Below are positions 43,437 to 51,992 of a stretch of DNA of 58,462 nucleotides, one piece after another. The stretch lies in assembly GCA_019419645.1 (NCBI GenBank), contig DXZN01000003.1, positions 14,535 through 72,996 on the forward strand. Reading direction: 5' to 3'. Within the stretch, counting starts at the first letter, position 1, and the number at the start of each line of letters is the position of its first letter. The stretch is from Collinsella sp. (GTDB lineage Bacteria > Actinomycetota > Coriobacteriia > Coriobacteriales > Coriobacteriaceae). The notes beneath the pieces were generated by a model. The model had not been told where the DNA came from. It made no database searches and was given only the letters and a program-made list of their open reading frames with translations. The position numbers and the translations under genes were made by a program.

Positions 43437-44699
43437 ATGGCTGAGAAACTCATTCCGTTGGAGGACGCACAGGCGATCGTCTTGTCGCACGTGAATCGCA
43501 CCGAAGTTGTCGAGATTCCCGTGTGGCAGGCCGTCGGTCTTCCCTTGGCCGAGGACGCGGTGGCCGATATCGACATCTCGCCGTTTGCCAACAGCGCTAT
43601 GGACGGATATGCCGTGCGCTCGTCGGACTTGGCGCAGGCATCTGGCGAGGCGCCGGTGACGCTCGACGTTATCGGACACGAGGCCGCGGGCCATGTGTTT
43701 GAGGGCGCAATCGGCGCGGGTGAGACGGTCCGCATCATGACGGGCGCGCCGGTACCCGAAGGTGCCGATGCCGTGGTGAAATACGAGATCGTCGACGTGC
43801 TCGATGGCGACGGCAACGAGGGCTCGCGTGTGAGGTTCTCGGCGCCTGCCAAGGTAGGGGAGAACGTTCGCTCTGCCGCCGAGGAGGCGCATGCCGGCGA
43901 TATCGTGATGCGTGTCGGCGAGGTTGTGGCACCGGCGGGCGCCGGCTTGCTGGCGAGCGCCGGGTATGCGAGCGTGAAGGTGCATGCCGCTCCGCGCGTG
44001 GGCATTATCTCGCTGGGGACGGAACTGGTCACGCCGAGTAAGGTACCGGCGCGCGGTCAGATTCGCGACTCCAACTCGTCGGCGTTGATGGCCGAGGCGC
44101 TCGATGCCGGCGCCGAGCCCGTGTTCTACGGCATTGCGCCCGATGATGAGCGGGCGATTGCCGAGCTGGTGCATCGTGCCGTGCAGGAGTGCGATTTTGT
44201 CATTACGAGCGGTGGCGCCTCGGCAGGCGACTACGACTACGTGACGGCGCTGGTCCAGCGCGAGGGCGAGGTGCTGTTTGACCGCATCTCGATGCGTCCG
44301 GGCAAGGCCATCACGTTTGGGCTGCTCGGCGGCAAGCCGTATCTGGGGCTTTCGGGCAATCCCGCGGCGGCGTATGTGGGCTTTGAGATGCTCGCCCGCC
44401 CGGCGATCCGCAAGATGCGCGGTTTTGCCGAGGGGGCGCGTCCCGTGCAGCAGGCGATGCTCACGCACGGCGTGAAAAAGCGACAGCATCGCCGCTTCTT
44501 CGATCGCGCCACGGTTTTGCGCGACCCCGAGACCGGTGAGCTGTTGGTGACCGAGGCCAAGACGCAGAATTCGGCGTTGCTCGGCACGATGCAGCGGGCC
44601 AACTGCCTGCTGCGTATTGACGAAGGTCCGTGCGAGCTCAAGGCGGGCGACGTCGTGGATGTTGTGCGTGTCGACCTGCCTGAGGACGCCGTGTTGTAG
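43437..44699 (+). CDS. moeA: Molybdopterin molybdenumtransferase MoeA
   Basis: 420 aa. Domain III MoeA/Mog fold: IISLGTELVTP, SGGASAGDYDYV and GLSGNPAAAYVGFEM. N-terminal SAMDGYAVRSSD and RIMTGAPVPEGADAVVKYE are diagnostic. It inserts molybdate into adenylylated molybdopterin. GAGGTG precedes ATG 43437. mog follows by 10 bases. Confidence 0.96.
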   Translation: MAEKLIPLEDAQAIVLSHVNRTEVVEIPVWQAVGLPLAEDAVADIDISPFANSAMDGYAVRSSDLAQASGEAPVTLDVIGHEAAGHVFEGAIGAGETVRIMTGAPVPEGADAVVKYEIVDVLDGDGNEGSRVRFSAPAKVGENVRSAAEEAHAGDIVMRVGEVVAPAGAGLLASAGYASVKVHAAPRVGIISLGTELVTPSKVPARGQIRDSNSSALMAEALDAGAEPVFYGIAPDDERAIAELVHRAVQECDFVITSGGASAGDYDYVTALVQREGEVLFDRISMRPGKAITFGLLGGKPYLGLSGNPAAAYVGFEMLARPAIRKMRGFAEGARPVQQAMLTHGVKKRQHRRFFDRATVLRDPETGELLVTEAKTQNSALLGTMQRANCLLRIDEGPCELKAGDVVDVVRVDLPEDAVL

Positions 44700-44709
44700 G
44701 AGGAATGCT

Positions 44710-45189
44710 ATGGAGCTGAAGATATCGATCGTGACGTGTTCGGATACGCGGGACCTTGCCCAGGACGAGGCTGGAGCCGCACTCGAGGAACTTATCGAGG
44801 CGCAGGGCTGGACGGTCGTCTCACATGTGGTCGTGCGCGACGACGTCAGCGAGATCGGTGATGCTATTGTGGAAGCCGCCGATGAGTGCCACGCCAATGT
44901 CGTGCTCACCTGCGGCGGCACGGGGCTTTCGATGCGCGATGTGACGCCCGAGGCGACGCGTGCCGTCTGCGATCGCGAGGTGCCGGGTATTGCCGAGGCG
45001 ATCCGTGCGTACTCGATGACCAAGACGCGCCGCGCCATGCTCTCGCGCGCTATTTGTATGCAACGAGGTCATACACTTGTCGTAAACTTTCCCGGTTCTA
45101 CGAAGGCCGCTCGCGAAAGCTGGGAGGCCATAGCGGACCAGCTGGAGCATGCGGCTCAGATGACAGCGGGCGGCGGACATGCCAACTAA
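44710..45189 (+). CDS. mog: Molybdopterin adenylyltransferase MogA/MoaB
   Basis: 159 aa. LTCGGTGLSMRDVTPEATRAV is the family signature, with the ATP/molybdopterin site, and GSTKAARESW near the C-terminus. It activates molybdopterin for MoeA. GGAGGAATGCT precedes the ATG. Terminator after it. Confidence 0.94.
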   Translation: MELKISIVTCSDTRDLAQDEAGAALEELIEAQGWTVVSHVVVRDDVSEIGDAIVEAADECHANVVLTCGGTGLSMRDVTPEATRAVCDREVPGIAEAIRAYSMTKTRRAMLSRAICMQRGHTLVVNFPGSTKAARESWEAIADQLEHAAQMTAGGGHAN

Positions 45190-45203
45190 GCGATTTACCT
45201 GCG

Positions 45204-45237
45204 GCGGAGCGACCTGAACGGCTGCTCCGCTTTTTAT
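45204..45237 (+). terminator. Rho-independent terminator of moeA-mog
   Basis: GCGGAGC / GCTCCGC stem with a 13-base loop then TTTTTATTT. Confidence 0.85.
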
Positions 45238-45280
45238 TTGCGCCCAAGGGGACGGCATTCTTTAGGCATGCCTGAAACTA

Positions 45281-45333
45281 TATTCTCAGAAGAGAATAAT
45301 TTCTCATAATCATTATTCGCACCGAAGTATAAT
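45281..45333 (+). promoter_or_regulatory. modABC promoter with a candidate operator dyad
   Basis: TATTCTC AGAA GAGAATA (45281-45298) is an 18-bp perfect dyad, followed by another TTCTC half-site (45301) and a TATAAT box (45328-45333). The dyad sits at the -35 side. It does not match the E. coli ModE site closely; the binding protein is unknown. Confidence 0.45.
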
Positions 45334-45393
45334 CTAATTACAGAATAAAGCCCGCGGTCGGGTACCCGGGCACAAGGTCCGAAAGGGTTGAAC

Positions 45394-46269
45394 ATGTTCG
45401 ATATGGTTTCTCGCCGCGGATTCGTCTCGCTCTCTGCTGTCGCCGCTGCCGGCCTTGGCCTTGCCGGCTGCTCTGGCAACAAGACGTCTGAGCCGACTGG
45501 CTCCGATGCCGGTTCTGCTAAGGCATCTTCCAAGAAGGAAACTGTCGAGCTGCAGGTCTTTGCCGCCAACTCGCTCGAGAAGGCTTTGCCCGAGGTTCAG
45601 AAGCTCTACACCGAGCAGACCGGTACCACCTTTGCCGACACGCAGTTTAAGGCGTCCGGCGACCTCGTTGAGCAGATGCGTGCCGGTGCCACGGTCGACG
45701 TGCTCATCACCGCTTCCAAGGGCACCATGGACGACGCCGAGGCCGTCGAGCTCGTCGATGCCGACACGCGTGAGGATATGTTCGTCAACGACCTCGTGAT
45801 CATTCGTGCCGAGGGCTCCGACACCAAGGTCGAGGCCATCGCCGACGTCGCGAATCTTGACGGCAAGATCGCCATTGGCGACGCCAAGACCGTTCCCGCC
45901 GGCAAGTACGCCAACCAGGCGCTGACTTCTGTGGGCCTCTATACCGGCACCGAGGGCGACGACGGCGAGTATGCGCCCGAGATCGCCGACAAGGTCGCAC
46001 TGGCAGACAAAGTTGGTACCGCCGCCGCCTATGTGTCCACAGGCGACTGCGTTGCCGGTTTTGTCTACAGCTCTGACATCTACCGCTACAACGGCATCGA
46101 GGAGGCCTTCGTGTGCCCCGAGGATTCGCACAAGCCCATCGTGTATCCGGGCGCCGTTGCCGAGAGCTCCGAGCATGCCGACGAGGCTAAGGCGTTCATC
46201 GACTTTTGCCTGTCCAACAAGAAGGCTCAGAAGATTTGGGCTAAGTACGGCTTTGAGCTTTCCGCGTAG
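45394..46269 (+). CDS. modA: Molybdate-binding lipoprotein ModA
   Basis: 291 aa. N-terminus VSRRGFVSLSAVAAAGLGLAG with a following Cys combines a twin-arginine motif (SRRGFV) with a lipobox (LAGC), suggesting Tat export and lipidation. The mature part is ModA-like: FAANSLEKALPEV, DVLITASKGTMDDAE, and DCVAGFVYSSDIY. Delivers molybdate (or tungstate) to ModBC. AAAGGG is 6 bases before ATG 45394. Confidence 0.92.
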   Translation: MFDMVSRRGFVSLSAVAAAGLGLAGCSGNKTSEPTGSDAGSAKASSKKETVELQVFAANSLEKALPEVQKLYTEQTGTTFADTQFKASGDLVEQMRAGATVDVLITASKGTMDDAEAVELVDADTREDMFVNDLVIIRAEGSDTKVEAIADVANLDGKIAIGDAKTVPAGKYANQALTSVGLYTGTEGDDGEYAPEIADKVALADKVGTAAAYVSTGDCVAGFVYSSDIYRYNGIEEAFVCPEDSHKPIVYPGAVAESSEHADEAKAFIDFCLSNKKAQKIWAKYGFELSA

Positions 46270-46337
46270 TGCGGCTTGGCGCGATAATTCCATCGTTTTG
46301 TGTTTCACTCCGTCCTTGTATTCGCTTGGAGCTTTTC

Positions 46338-47780
46338 GTGCTTAATAGATTCCGCATGCTTGTCGCCTGTGCTTTGACCTTCGCGCTTTGCTGGGTGCCG
46401 GGATTTGCGTTTGCTGGGGACGCTGAGGACGGGGCCCAGGTTGCTGCGACCGCTCATGGGCTTTCCTATGGGATCGAGGGTTTTGAGCGGTTGGCCAAGG
46501 GAACCGCTCGTGCCATGGAGGGCCAGCCTGAGGGCTACCGGTTTCCCGTTGACGAGGACGTGGACCTTGTAGTGGTGCCTGCTGCCGATCGCGTTGTGGT
46601 GTGGATATCGCCCAAGGCGGTCGAGAAGTTTGGATTGGATCCGCAGGACAACGAGTGCGTATCGGGTCTCAAGGCCCTCGTCTGCGAGCTCGACAGCGCA
46701 AACTCCATGGGAGGTGCGCAGTTAGGGGACGTTGATCTTCCTTGGTATGTCACGGCGGAAACAACGTTTGATGCCGGCGGTTATACCTATGGCTTTGACG
46801 AGCGCGGTGCGGATGGGGACCGCTATGTGGTGATTGCATCGGCCTCGGGTGATGCCAAGGGCGGCGCGCGTTGGCTTGATAGCGCTCAAATGGTAGAGGC
46901 ATCGTCTGTCGTGTTGCGGGATGAGCAGGGGCCCTTGACCTCTCTGGCCTCCTTTTTAGGCGGCATCGACTATCGCCCGTTTTGGGTGTCTATCAAAACG
47001 AGCGGCCTTGCCCTGGTGATTGCCTTTGCACTGGGCCTGTTCGCCGCGTGGAAGACTATGGGTACCTCGAGTCGCATCAAGGGCCTGCTCGATTCGGTCT
47101 TTACGATCCCTATGGTGCTGCCGCCCACGGTCTGCGGCTTTCTGCTCCTCATGCTGTTTGGCCGCTCGACCGGGCTGGGCCAATGGCTCATCGCGCACGG
47201 CATCTCGATCGTCTTTACCTGGCCCGCGGCGGTCATTTCGGCTGTCGTTGTGTCGTTTCCGCTGGTCTACCGCACGGCGCTCGGAGCCTTCGAGAGCCTC
47301 GACACGCAGATGCTCGACGCCGCGCGAACCTTGGGGTGGTCCGAACGTCGCATCTTTGCCAAGCTCATGATGCCGCTCGGCTGGCCCTCAATCGCGGCGG
47401 GCACGGTGCTCGCCTTCGCTCGCGCGATGGGCGAGTTTGGCTGCACCCTGTTCTTTGCGGGCAACTACGCCGGTATTACGCAGACCATTCCCATAGCCAT
47501 CTACTTTGAGTGGATGGGCGGCAACACGTCGGTAGCCCTCTTTTGGGTCATCGTCGTAATCGTGTTCAGTTTCCTGGTCATTCTGTTCATCAATATGTAC
47601 ACCGCTCATTCGCAAAAGTATCGCGAGCGGGGCCTTTCCCGTGCGGAGCGCAAGCAGGCCAAAGATCTCGCCGGACAGGGCGATTCGCTCGACCCGGTGG
47701 GCGGTGATGCCTTGCGTATCGATCGCGAGGCGCTGGCCGAGCTTATGCGCGATGGCGCGGTCGCAAAGGGAGGTCGATAA
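46338..47780 (+). CDS. modB: Molybdate ABC permease ModB with large N-terminal extracytoplasmic domain
   Basis: 480 aa, about twice the usual ModB. The GTG start (46338, GGAG 6 bases before) gives a signal peptide (RMLVACALTFALCWVPGFAFA), then about 180 residues of predicted exported domain with no recognised family (from about residue 27 to 210). A normal permease follows: IRPF-type entry helix, TIPMVLPPTVCGFLLL, and the EAA loop LDAARTLGWSERRIFAKLMMP. The C-terminus is a 50-residue hydrophilic tail. The extra domain may interact with ModA or a ligand. Confidence 0.88.
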   Translation: MLNRFRMLVACALTFALCWVPGFAFAGDAEDGAQVAATAHGLSYGIEGFERLAKGTARAMEGQPEGYRFPVDEDVDLVVVPAADRVVVWISPKAVEKFGLDPQDNECVSGLKALVCELDSANSMGGAQLGDVDLPWYVTAETTFDAGGYTYGFDERGADGDRYVVIASASGDAKGGARWLDSAQMVEASSVVLRDEQGPLTSLASFLGGIDYRPFWVSIKTSGLALVIAFALGLFAAWKTMGTSSRIKGLLDSVFTIPMVLPPTVCGFLLLMLFGRSTGLGQWLIAHGISIVFTWPAAVISAVVVSFPLVYRTALGAFESLDTQMLDAARTLGWSERRIFAKLMMPLGWPSIAAGTVLAFARAMGEFGCTLFFAGNYAGITQTIPIAIYFEWMGGNTSVALFWVIVVIVFSFLVILFINMYTAHSQKYRERGLSRAERKQAKDLAGQGDSLDPVGGDALRIDREALAELMRDGAVAKGGR

Positions 47781-47783
47781 GCC

Positions 47784-48854
47784 ATGTCGCTCGTTCTGGA
47801 TATCAAAAAGCGCTATCCGGGCTTTACCCTCGACATTCAGCTCGATGCCGGCGAGGAGCGTGTGGCGCTGCTGGGCGCCTCGGGTTGCGGCAAGAGCTGT
47901 ACGTTGCGCTGCATTGCCGGCGTGGAGACACCCGACGAGGGCAAGATCGTCGTCAACGGCGTGACCTTTTTTGACTCGGCGGCGGGTATCAACCTGTCGC
48001 CCCAGGAGCGAAAATGCGCCCTGCTGTTCCAAAACTATCAGCTGTTTCCCAACATGACGGTGGCCGATAACGTATGCGCCGGTGTTAAGGATGCGGGTGA
48101 CGCCGCCGCGCGCAAAAAGCTCGCCGAGCGTTATCTGGGCATTTTCGGTCTGGCCGATTTTGTCGACCGCTACCCCGTGCGCCTCTCGGGCGGTCAGCAG
48201 CAACGCGTGGCGCTTGCGCGCATGGTGGCGGCGCATCCGGGCATCTTTATGTTCGATGAGCCCATGAGCGCGCTCGACGCGTATCTCAAGAGCGCGCTTG
48301 AGCAAAACATGCTCGATCTGTTCGATGTATGCAACCGAACCGTGCTCTACGTGAGCCACGACATCGACGAAGCGTGCCGTCTGTGCGAGCGCATCTGCGT
48401 GATGCACAACGGGCATGTTGAGGAGATCGGCTCCGTCGAGGACGTGGTCCGTCATCCGCAGACGTTGGCCGCGCTGCGCTTGACGGGCTGCAAGAATACG
48501 AGCCGCGCGCGCAAGATCGGCGACGAAGAAGTTGAGGCCCTCGACTGGGGCATGACCTTCAACGTGGGCCGTGAGGTTCCCGATAACGTGGCGTACCTGG
48601 GTATTCGTGCGAGCTACTTCCATGTGGACAACCGTGCTGAGCGGGGTCGCAACAGCTACGACCTGCATGTGGCCCGCGTGAGCGATTCACGTTTTGAGCG
48701 CCTGGTGCTGCTGGACGTGCCGCGCGCCGACGCGCCGACGCGCCTGCAGTGGAAGGTCAACAAAGTGCGCATGCCTGTCGACGAGCTGCCGCAAGCAGGC
48801 GAGACGCTGCGCATGCATTTTGATGCCAGCAGGATCCATTTGGTTTGTCGATAG
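47784..48854 (+). CDS. modC: Molybdate ABC transporter ATPase ModC
   Basis: 356 aa. Walker A GASGCGKS (residues 31-38), signature LSGGQQQRVALARM, Walker B IFMFDEP, H-loop VSHDIDE. A C-terminal mop/TOBE-like domain from about residue 240 (NVGREVPDNVAYLGIRASYF) is where molybdate usually exerts trans-inhibition. Three bases separate it from modB. Confidence 0.94.
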   Translation: MSLVLDIKKRYPGFTLDIQLDAGEERVALLGASGCGKSCTLRCIAGVETPDEGKIVVNGVTFFDSAAGINLSPQERKCALLFQNYQLFPNMTVADNVCAGVKDAGDAAARKKLAERYLGIFGLADFVDRYPVRLSGGQQQRVALARMVAAHPGIFMFDEPMSALDAYLKSALEQNMLDLFDVCNRTVLYVSHDIDEACRLCERICVMHNGHVEEIGSVEDVVRHPQTLAALRLTGCKNTSRARKIGDEEVEALDWGMTFNVGREVPDNVAYLGIRASYFHVDNRAERGRNSYDLHVARVSDSRFERLVLLDVPRADAPTRLQWKVNKVRMPVDELPQAGETLRMHFDASRIHLVCR

Positions 48855-48865
48855 CGCCGGGTAAT

Positions 48866-48902
48866 GCCGTCGGGGAATATAAGCCTCGGCGGCTTTGTTT
48901 TT
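48866..48902 (+). terminator. Terminator of modABC
   Basis: GCCGTCGGGG / CCTCGGCGGC stem (two wobbles) then TTTGTTTTT. Confidence 0.75.
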
Positions 48903-49057
48903 GCCGTTCGCCGAATGAGGAATGACAAACTCTTATCAATCAAGATAATTATTTATTAAACGATGGCACACGACGCTGTCGTACGAATGTCAACGGTGTT
49001 CGCATGGTCGATGACCGTTGGTATAGTTGACCTCAACTTGTAAAGGAAGGTGCGCAC

Positions 49058-49126
49058 ATGCCGCAGACGACATACATTCGCCGCGTTACCGCGCGTGCCC
49101 TATATATGGCTCGGAGCCGCATATGA
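49058..49126 (+). CDS. Possible leader peptide
   Basis: 22 codons with AAAGGAAGG 7 bases before the ATG; five of 22 residues are Arg and two Tyr (MPQTTYIRRVTARAL and onward). Its last codons lie in a perfect 8-bp stem that closes 14 bases after the stop. Layout resembles a translation-coupled leader, but it may be chance. Confidence 0.35.
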   Translation: MPQTTYIRRVTARALYMARSRI

Positions 49127-49285
49127 GCAGGTATGTTCACGGCTCCGGGAGAGACGACGCACAACTAAATAATCGACCGCAAAGCAGGTTCCCTAAAATT
49201 CCGGGTTTGAGCACGGTCGGGCAATCGCCGTCCGTCGTGCATCGATACCGCTGTTATCCGTTTTTGGTTCGAGAGGGGGACCGTT

Positions 49286-50569
49286 ATGGCTGAAGAAATT
49301 GATTTCCATCCGATGTGGGAGAGCCTCGGCATGAATCTTGCCGACCACGACATGCTGCTGGGCACCGTGGGCCAGATGTACGGCGATATGTTCCTGACGC
49401 AGAACAATCGCCCCAAGTCCACGTCCTACCTGGATTTTGTCGCCACCAACATCCACAGCGGCCGTATTAAGGAGATGCTCGACAAGAAGGAGGCCGGCGA
49501 GGCCACCAAGATCGTGGGCAGCTTCTGCGTCTACGTGCCCGAGGAGATTGTGCTCGCCTGCGACGGCATTCCCGTTGGTCTGTGCTCGGGTGCCGATTGG
49601 GCGACCGACAAGGTCGAGGAGCACTTGCCGCGCAACACTTGTCCGCTTATCAAGAGCTTTGCCGGCTTTAAGCTGGGTGAGGTCTGCCCCTACATTGAGT
49701 CGAGCGACTTGGTGGTAGGCGAGAACACCTGCGATGGCAAGAAGAAGGCCTACGAGTTTTTTGCCACGCAAAAGAACATGTACGTCATGGATATTCCCAA
49801 CGTACACGACGAGTCGACGCTTGTGACCTGGAAGGCCGAGGTTAAAAAGCTCGCCGCCAAGATTGAGGACGAGTGTGGCGTCACGATTACGCGTGAGCGT
49901 CTGAAGGCCGCCATCCGCGCCGTCAATGAGAAGCGTCGCGCCCTGCAGCGCCTCGCTGCCACGCGCGCTGCCGACCCAGCGCCCATTAGCGGTCTCGACA
50001 GCCTGCTGACCGTTCAGGCCGCCTTTATGGACGACACGCCGCGTCTGACTGGAGCCATCAACGATATGGCGGCTGAGTGCGAGCAGCGTGTCGAGGCCGG
50101 CGAGGGCGTGGCGCCCAAGGGGACCAAGCGCATCCTGTACACCGGCACGCCCATGGCCGTGCCCAACTGGAAGCTGTTCAACCTCATCGAGAAGGCCGGC
50201 GGCGTTGTGGTAGGCGAGGAGTCCTGCACGGGTTCGCGCTATTACAAGGACCTGGTCGACGAGTCCGGTGAGACGGTTGACGAGATGCTCGATGCCATCG
50301 CCGAGCGCTACTTTAAGATCAACTGTGCCGTCTTTACGCCCAACGACCAGCGTATGAAGGACATTGTCCAGATGGCCAAGAACCTGCATGCCGACGGCAT
50401 TGTCGACGTGGCCCTGCAGTTCTGCACGCTCTACGAGATGGAGTCGTTTGCCGTGGAGAAGGCCGCCGAGGAGGCCGGCATTCCATTTATGCACATCACG
50501 ACCGACTACGTCGGCGAGGATGCAGGCCAACTGCAAACCAGGATTGAGGCTTTCTTGGAAACCATTTAG
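49286..50569 (+). CDS. 2-hydroxyacyl-CoA dehydratase / double-cubane-cluster reductase family protein (1)
   Basis: 427 aa, HgdB/BcrB-C superfamily. Conserved cysteines lie in SFCVYVPEEIVLACDG, LPRNTCPLIKS, GEVCPY and GENTCDGKKKAYE, the cluster-binding pattern of the family. The C-terminal half repeats a Rossmann-like domain (ILYTGTPMAVPNWKLF, FCTLYEMES). The family includes hydroxyacyl-CoA dehydratases, benzoyl-CoA reductase and double-cubane cluster proteins (DCCP) that do ATP-driven low-potential reductions. Substrate is unknown. An identifiable activase is two genes downstream. Confidence 0.88.
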   Translation: MAEEIDFHPMWESLGMNLADHDMLLGTVGQMYGDMFLTQNNRPKSTSYLDFVATNIHSGRIKEMLDKKEAGEATKIVGSFCVYVPEEIVLACDGIPVGLCSGADWATDKVEEHLPRNTCPLIKSFAGFKLGEVCPYIESSDLVVGENTCDGKKKAYEFFATQKNMYVMDIPNVHDESTLVTWKAEVKKLAAKIEDECGVTITRERLKAAIRAVNEKRRALQRLAATRAADPAPISGLDSLLTVQAAFMDDTPRLTGAINDMAAECEQRVEAGEGVAPKGTKRILYTGTPMAVPNWKLFNLIEKAGGVVVGEESCTGSRYYKDLVDESGETVDEMLDAIAERYFKINCAVFTPNDQRMKDIVQMAKNLHADGIVDVALQFCTLYEMESFAVEKAAEEAGIPFMHITTDYVGEDAGQLQTRIEAFLETI

Positions 50570-50584
50570 GACTATTCGTCCCGG

Positions 50585-50687
50585 CGGCTTCCCCAGGCAC
50601 CCGATCTTGCTGTTCAAACCGTCGCTTGCGTACCAGAAGTACGCGGCGCTCCTCTTTCACGGCAACCTCGGGCACCTGGAAAAGCCG
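50585..50687. repeat. Long imperfect inverted repeat between the two dehydratase-like genes
   Basis: Arms 50585-50604 and 50668-50687 pair at 17 of 20 positions (CGGCTT..CCAGGCACCCGA with TCGGGCACCTGG..AAGCCG). A GCGTAC CAGAA GTACGC hairpin (about 50628-50644) sits inside. Confidence 0.8.
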
Positions 50688-50724
50688 TTTCCTTGGTTGT
50701 TTAAAAGGTTTGTTAAGGAGTTAT

Positions 50725-51888
50725 ATGTCGGAAAATATTGAGCAGCCGTTGCCGTCCACGTTTGAGGAGTTCAACGAGCAACGCAAGGCGGCGTTTATTC
50801 GCGTCAAGGATTACAAACAGGCCGGCAATCGCCTGGTCGGCTATTTGTGCAGCTATACGCCGCTCGAGATTATCGATGCCGCGGGCGCTGCAAGTGTGGC
50901 CTTGTGCGGCACATCCGACGAGGTGATTCCCGAGGCCGAGAAGGTGCTGCCGGCAAATCTGTGTCCGCTCATCAAATCGACGTACGGCTTTGCCTACTCG
51001 CAAAAGTGCCCGTTTACGTACTTTAGCGACATGATCATCGGCGAGACCACCTGCGACGGCAAGAAGAAGATGTACGAACTGCTCAACGAGCTCAAGCGCA
51101 CGCACATTCTGCATCTTCCGCAGGGTCGCGATCGCGCCTACGAGCGTAAAGGCTGGTACGAGGAGTGCCGCCTGCTCAAGGAGGAGCTCGAGGGCTTCTA
51201 CGGCATCACGATTACCGACGATGACCTGCGCGCTGCCGTCCGTCGTCGCAACCGTCTGCGTGCGGCCCAGCTCGAGATGTTTGCGCTGCAGGCCAACCAG
51301 CCGGCTGCCATGAGCGGCGTTGACCTGATGAGCACCATGTTCGCCGGTACGTTCAGCTTTGATATCGAGGCCTATACGCAGCAGCTGGAGCAAAAGGTTG
51401 CCAAGCTGCGCGAGACCTACGACGCGGGCGAGCGCCCGGTTGCGGCGGATGCCAAGCGCATTCTGATCACTGGCTGCCCGGTGGGCGGCGTGATCAACAA
51501 GATCGGCCGTACTATCGAGTCCAACGGCGGTGTGGTCGTGTGCATGGACGACTGCTCGGGCGAGCGCACGGCGGCCATGATGATCGACCCGGAGGCTCCC
51601 GATATCCTGCGCGCCATCGCCGACCGCTACCTGGATATCAACTGCTCGGTCATGACGCCCAACGACGGTCGTATGGAAAACACGCTGGCCATGCGCGAGA
51701 AGTATCACGTCGATGGGGTAGTGGAGAACGTGCTCCAGGCGTGCCATACCTTTAACGTGGAGAGCGCACGCATGCAGGAAGCTGTCGAGGGTGCGGGCAT
51801 TCCGTACATGAAGATTGAGACCGACTACAGCAACGGCGACATGGGCCAGATCGAGACGCGCATTGCTGCCTTCATCGAAACCCTGTAG
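50725..51888 (+). CDS. 2-hydroxyacyl-CoA dehydratase / double-cubane-cluster reductase family protein (2)
   Basis: 387 aa, paralogue of the gene before it. The same Cys pattern is kept (YLCSYTPLEII, LPANLCPLIKS, YSQKCPF, GETTCDGKKKMYE, later ITGCPVGGV and CMDDCSGER). ATG 50725 has AAGGAG 4 bases upstream; the longer frame to 50626 runs through the inverted repeat and is not used. The two proteins may form a heterodimer as in HgdAB, or be separate reductases sharing one activase. Confidence 0.88.
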   Translation: MSENIEQPLPSTFEEFNEQRKAAFIRVKDYKQAGNRLVGYLCSYTPLEIIDAAGAASVALCGTSDEVIPEAEKVLPANLCPLIKSTYGFAYSQKCPFTYFSDMIIGETTCDGKKKMYELLNELKRTHILHLPQGRDRAYERKGWYEECRLLKEELEGFYGITITDDDLRAAVRRRNRLRAAQLEMFALQANQPAAMSGVDLMSTMFAGTFSFDIEAYTQQLEQKVAKLRETYDAGERPVAADAKRILITGCPVGGVINKIGRTIESNGGVVVCMDDCSGERTAAMMIDPEAPDILRAIADRYLDINCSVMTPNDGRMENTLAMREKYHVDGVVENVLQACHTFNVESARMQEAVEGAGIPYMKIETDYSNGDMGQIETRIAAFIETL

Positions 51889-51896
51889 GTGACGGT

Positions 51897-51927
51897 ATGT
51901 GACAAAGGGACTGTCCCTTTGTTACAT
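51897..51927 (+). repeat. Palindromic element F, second copy of element E
   Basis: ATGTGACAAAGGGAC (51897-51911) / GTCCCTTTGTTACAT (51913-51927), one mismatch. No T-run, so it probably lets transcription through to the activase. Confidence 0.9.
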
Positions 51928-51992
51928 GTGAGGGAGGATGCCAAGGCGCCTGAACGCGCCGCTACCTTTGATGTTTAGATTGGGAGAGAGCC

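Larger units (their letters stand above)
48855..49285. other. Long leader region before the dehydratase-like operon
   Basis: 431 bases. It holds the modC terminator (48866-48902), an AT-rich promoter-like tract with the dyad TTATC AATCAA GATAA (48933-48948), a CAACGGT/ACCGTTG hairpin (about 48990-49019), a possible 22-codon leader ORF (49058-49126) and a CGGAGCCG/CGGCTCCG hairpin (49112-49147). Confidence 0.6.
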
